Source: Verrucomicrobiia bacterium
Lineage (GTDB): Bacteria > Verrucomicrobiota > Verrucomicrobiia > Opitutales > Opitutaceae
Reading direction: 5' to 3'
Assembly (NCBI GenBank): GCA_030424825.1
Contig: JAUHWE010000190.1
Coordinates: forward strand, 1-7,869
DNA: 7,869 bases
The position numbers were made by a program, and so were the translations under genes. Shown here in pieces: positions 6,850-7,869 of this stretch. The notes beneath the pieces are model-generated. The model was not told the origin of the DNA and did no database searches. It was given only the letters and a program-made list of their open reading frames with translations. Each line of letters begins with the position of its first letter. Within the stretch, counting starts at the first letter, position 1.

Positions 6850-7771
6850 CCACACATCGCTCAACTCGCCCGATTCCAGTTCGTTGGCGTAGCTAAAGTA
6901 ATAGTTTCGATTGGGTGCGTTGTACTCGCGGGCTCCCAGTCCACGCAAGGCGTCAATCTTAACCCTGCGGGCAAGTTGCTTGTCGCCGTCATCTAGCCAC
7001 TTTAAATGATCGGAGAGTTCTAGCGCCCACTGGTAGTCTTTCTTCGCCAATGCGGATTTCATTCGCTGGGCGAGCGCCTCCGTGCCGCCGGCGAGTTCGG
7101 CCATTTTGAGCGCTTGGATTTTCGGTTCCAGAGGGTTCAATGTAGTTGGATTCCCGTCGAACCAGCCGATCAGCCCGGCATAAATCGCTCGAACGGCGTT
7201 CGGCACCGTGCCGTAGAACTCAACCAGAAACGGTTTGTCTTTCAACTCTTCAGGCAATTTTACCTCGTGCGCAATTAGGTCTGGGCCCTTGCCCGCATTC
7301 ATACCTTCGACTGTTTGATCGTACACGCTTCGAATCGCCTCGCTGTAATCATTGAGAGACGCGGACGCAGACTCCTTTCCGAGGATGGGCATGGTGTGAC
7401 CCGGAACTAGGAAATGAGGTTCAAACTCCGCCATTTTGGCGACGCTTTCAGACCAGTCCAATACGTTTCGATAGGCCGTCCCGCGGATCGCATACAGGTT
7501 AGGGAAGGCACTGTAAAAATTATCGCCGGCGAACAGCACCTTTTCATTGGGGAGCCAGATAAACATGGCGTCGTCGGTTTCACCAGGCCCGAGGTGAAAC
7601 TCGACATCGATTCCCGCAATGGTGGTCTTGTATCCGCTGTGGGGGATTCTGAAAGTTGGAGGGACATAGCCTTTCCCCCCGTCGCTATCATTGGTATTTG
7701 CTGGAGCCACTCCTCGATTGGTCCTTTCATGCTGGGGTAGCGTACGACCAAACTGACGGAAGTTTCGCTTA
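6844..7771 (-). pseudogene. 5'-truncated alkyl-sulfatase-type metallo-beta-lactamase-fold hydrolase
   Basis: About 308 residues remain of an enzyme related to the SdsA1/BDS1-type alkyl sulfatases, which release sulfate from alkyl sulfate esters. Visible, numbered in the frame opening at 7800, are the later part of the metallo-beta-lactamase fold, GPGETDDAMFIWLP (71-84), FAGDNFYSAFPNLYAIRG (90-107) and PGHT (133-136). These probably carry the Glu/Asp/His metal ligands E74, D93 and H135. The alkyl-sulfatase dimerisation region follows, with DYSEAIRSVYDQTVEGMNAG (151-170) and EFYGTVPNAVRAIYAGLIGWFDGNPT (194-219). The N-terminal part with the essential HxHxDH zinc motif is missing. Homology begins at KRNFRQFGR, exactly where insertion-sequence DNA ends. 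The apparent TTG start at 7800 lies inside that element, so I regard this as a disrupted gene. The SCP2-like C-terminal domain of SdsA1 is absent; the protein ends ELSDVWF, as in shorter family members. Confidence 0.85.
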
Positions 7772-7869
7772 GAGAGTGTCCAATAAGTCCATTTAGGCAA
7801 GTCTGGCGACCATAAGTCGAGTCATGGCGATGTGTATCATCGCTTGCGAGGAACTGGTGGTTCGCTCGA
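7772..7869 (-). mobile_element. End of an IS5-like insertion sequence, continuing past the right edge
   Basis: The transposase tail and a candidate terminal repeat beginning GAGAGTGTCCAATAAGTCCA (7772-7791) mark one end of the element. The transposase stop codon lies only about 20 bp from this end, the compact arrangement usual for IS elements. The terminus directly abuts sulfatase coding sequence and is flanked by TTA (7769-7771), which could be part of a short target duplication of the TNA/TA kind seen in IS5 relatives. The other end lies outside the window, so the duplication and the matching repeat cannot be confirmed. Confidence 0.75.
7793..7867 (-). CDS. C-terminal tail of an IS5-like DDE transposase (partial)
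   Basis: Twenty-four residues and a TAA stop (7793-7795) are present, ending MIHIAMTRLMVARLA. The pattern of a small helix with I-A-M-x-R-L-M-x-x-R-L-A at the extreme C-terminus is typical of IS5-family DDE transposases, where it follows the last catalytic region. The catalytic residues lie beyond the right edge, so activity cannot be judged. It is transcribed in the same direction as the sulfatase gene it interrupts. Family assignment rests on this short motif plus the adjacent terminal repeat. Confidence 0.7.
   Translation of the reverse strand, partial: ERTTSSSQAMIHIAMTRLMVARLA

Noticed and set aside
7798..7800. TTG as a genuine start of a 318-residue sulfatase
   Set aside because: It lies within the insertion sequence, overlapping the end of the transposase tail in another frame. 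The first ten residues are encoded by the IS terminus.
1..7869. CRISPR array, tRNA or rRNA genes
   Set aside because: No regularly spaced direct repeats were seen, and no sequence resembling tRNA arms or conserved rRNA segments was noticed on either strand.

Overview
The window looks like chromosomal DNA from a Gram-negative bacterium. It encodes a complete envelope-spanning RND efflux system with an outer-membrane channel. Two families of long, GC-rich palindromic repeats and the coding style remind me of the Planctomycetota/Verrucomicrobiota group, but that is recall and was not tested. Nearly all recognisable coding is on the minus strand.

Layout from left to right. Positions 2-181 hold a weak plus-strand open frame that may be the C-terminal tail of a gene entering from the left. 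Positions 219-381 are a 30-bp inverted repeat (29 of 30 matching) with a further small palindrome inside. It fills most of the gap between that tail and the end of the minus-strand operon. Positions 393-6090 are a three-gene minus-strand operon, transcribed right to left: periplasmic adaptor (MFP), inner-membrane RND pump (HAE1/AcrB-like), then TolC-like outer-membrane factor. The adaptor-pump gap is 23 nt. The pump stop and channel start overlap as ATGA, so all three are very probably co-expressed and assemble into one tripartite drug/amphiphile exporter. No regulator gene is present. Positions 6091-6843 hold no convincing gene. This stretch is AT-richer than the genes and contains a small dyad upstream of the operon and two hairpins near the sulfatase stop. 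Positions 6844-7771 are the C-terminal portion of an alkyl-sulfatase-type metallo-beta-lactamase-fold hydrolase. Its 5' part has been cut off by an insertion sequence whose transposase tail and terminal repeat occupy 7772-7869.

The most interesting observation is a 78-bp inverted-repeat element at 1733-1810 lying inside the TolC-like coding sequence. It is exactly 26 codons long, is read through in frame, and splits the signal peptide: removing it leaves an ordinary signal peptide of about 27 residues. Its two arms differ at only two positions, and these form a base-pair swap within a smaller palindrome inside each arm. That suggests a structured, mobile or formerly mobile palindromic element, comparable in behaviour to the in-frame Rickettsia palindromic elements.
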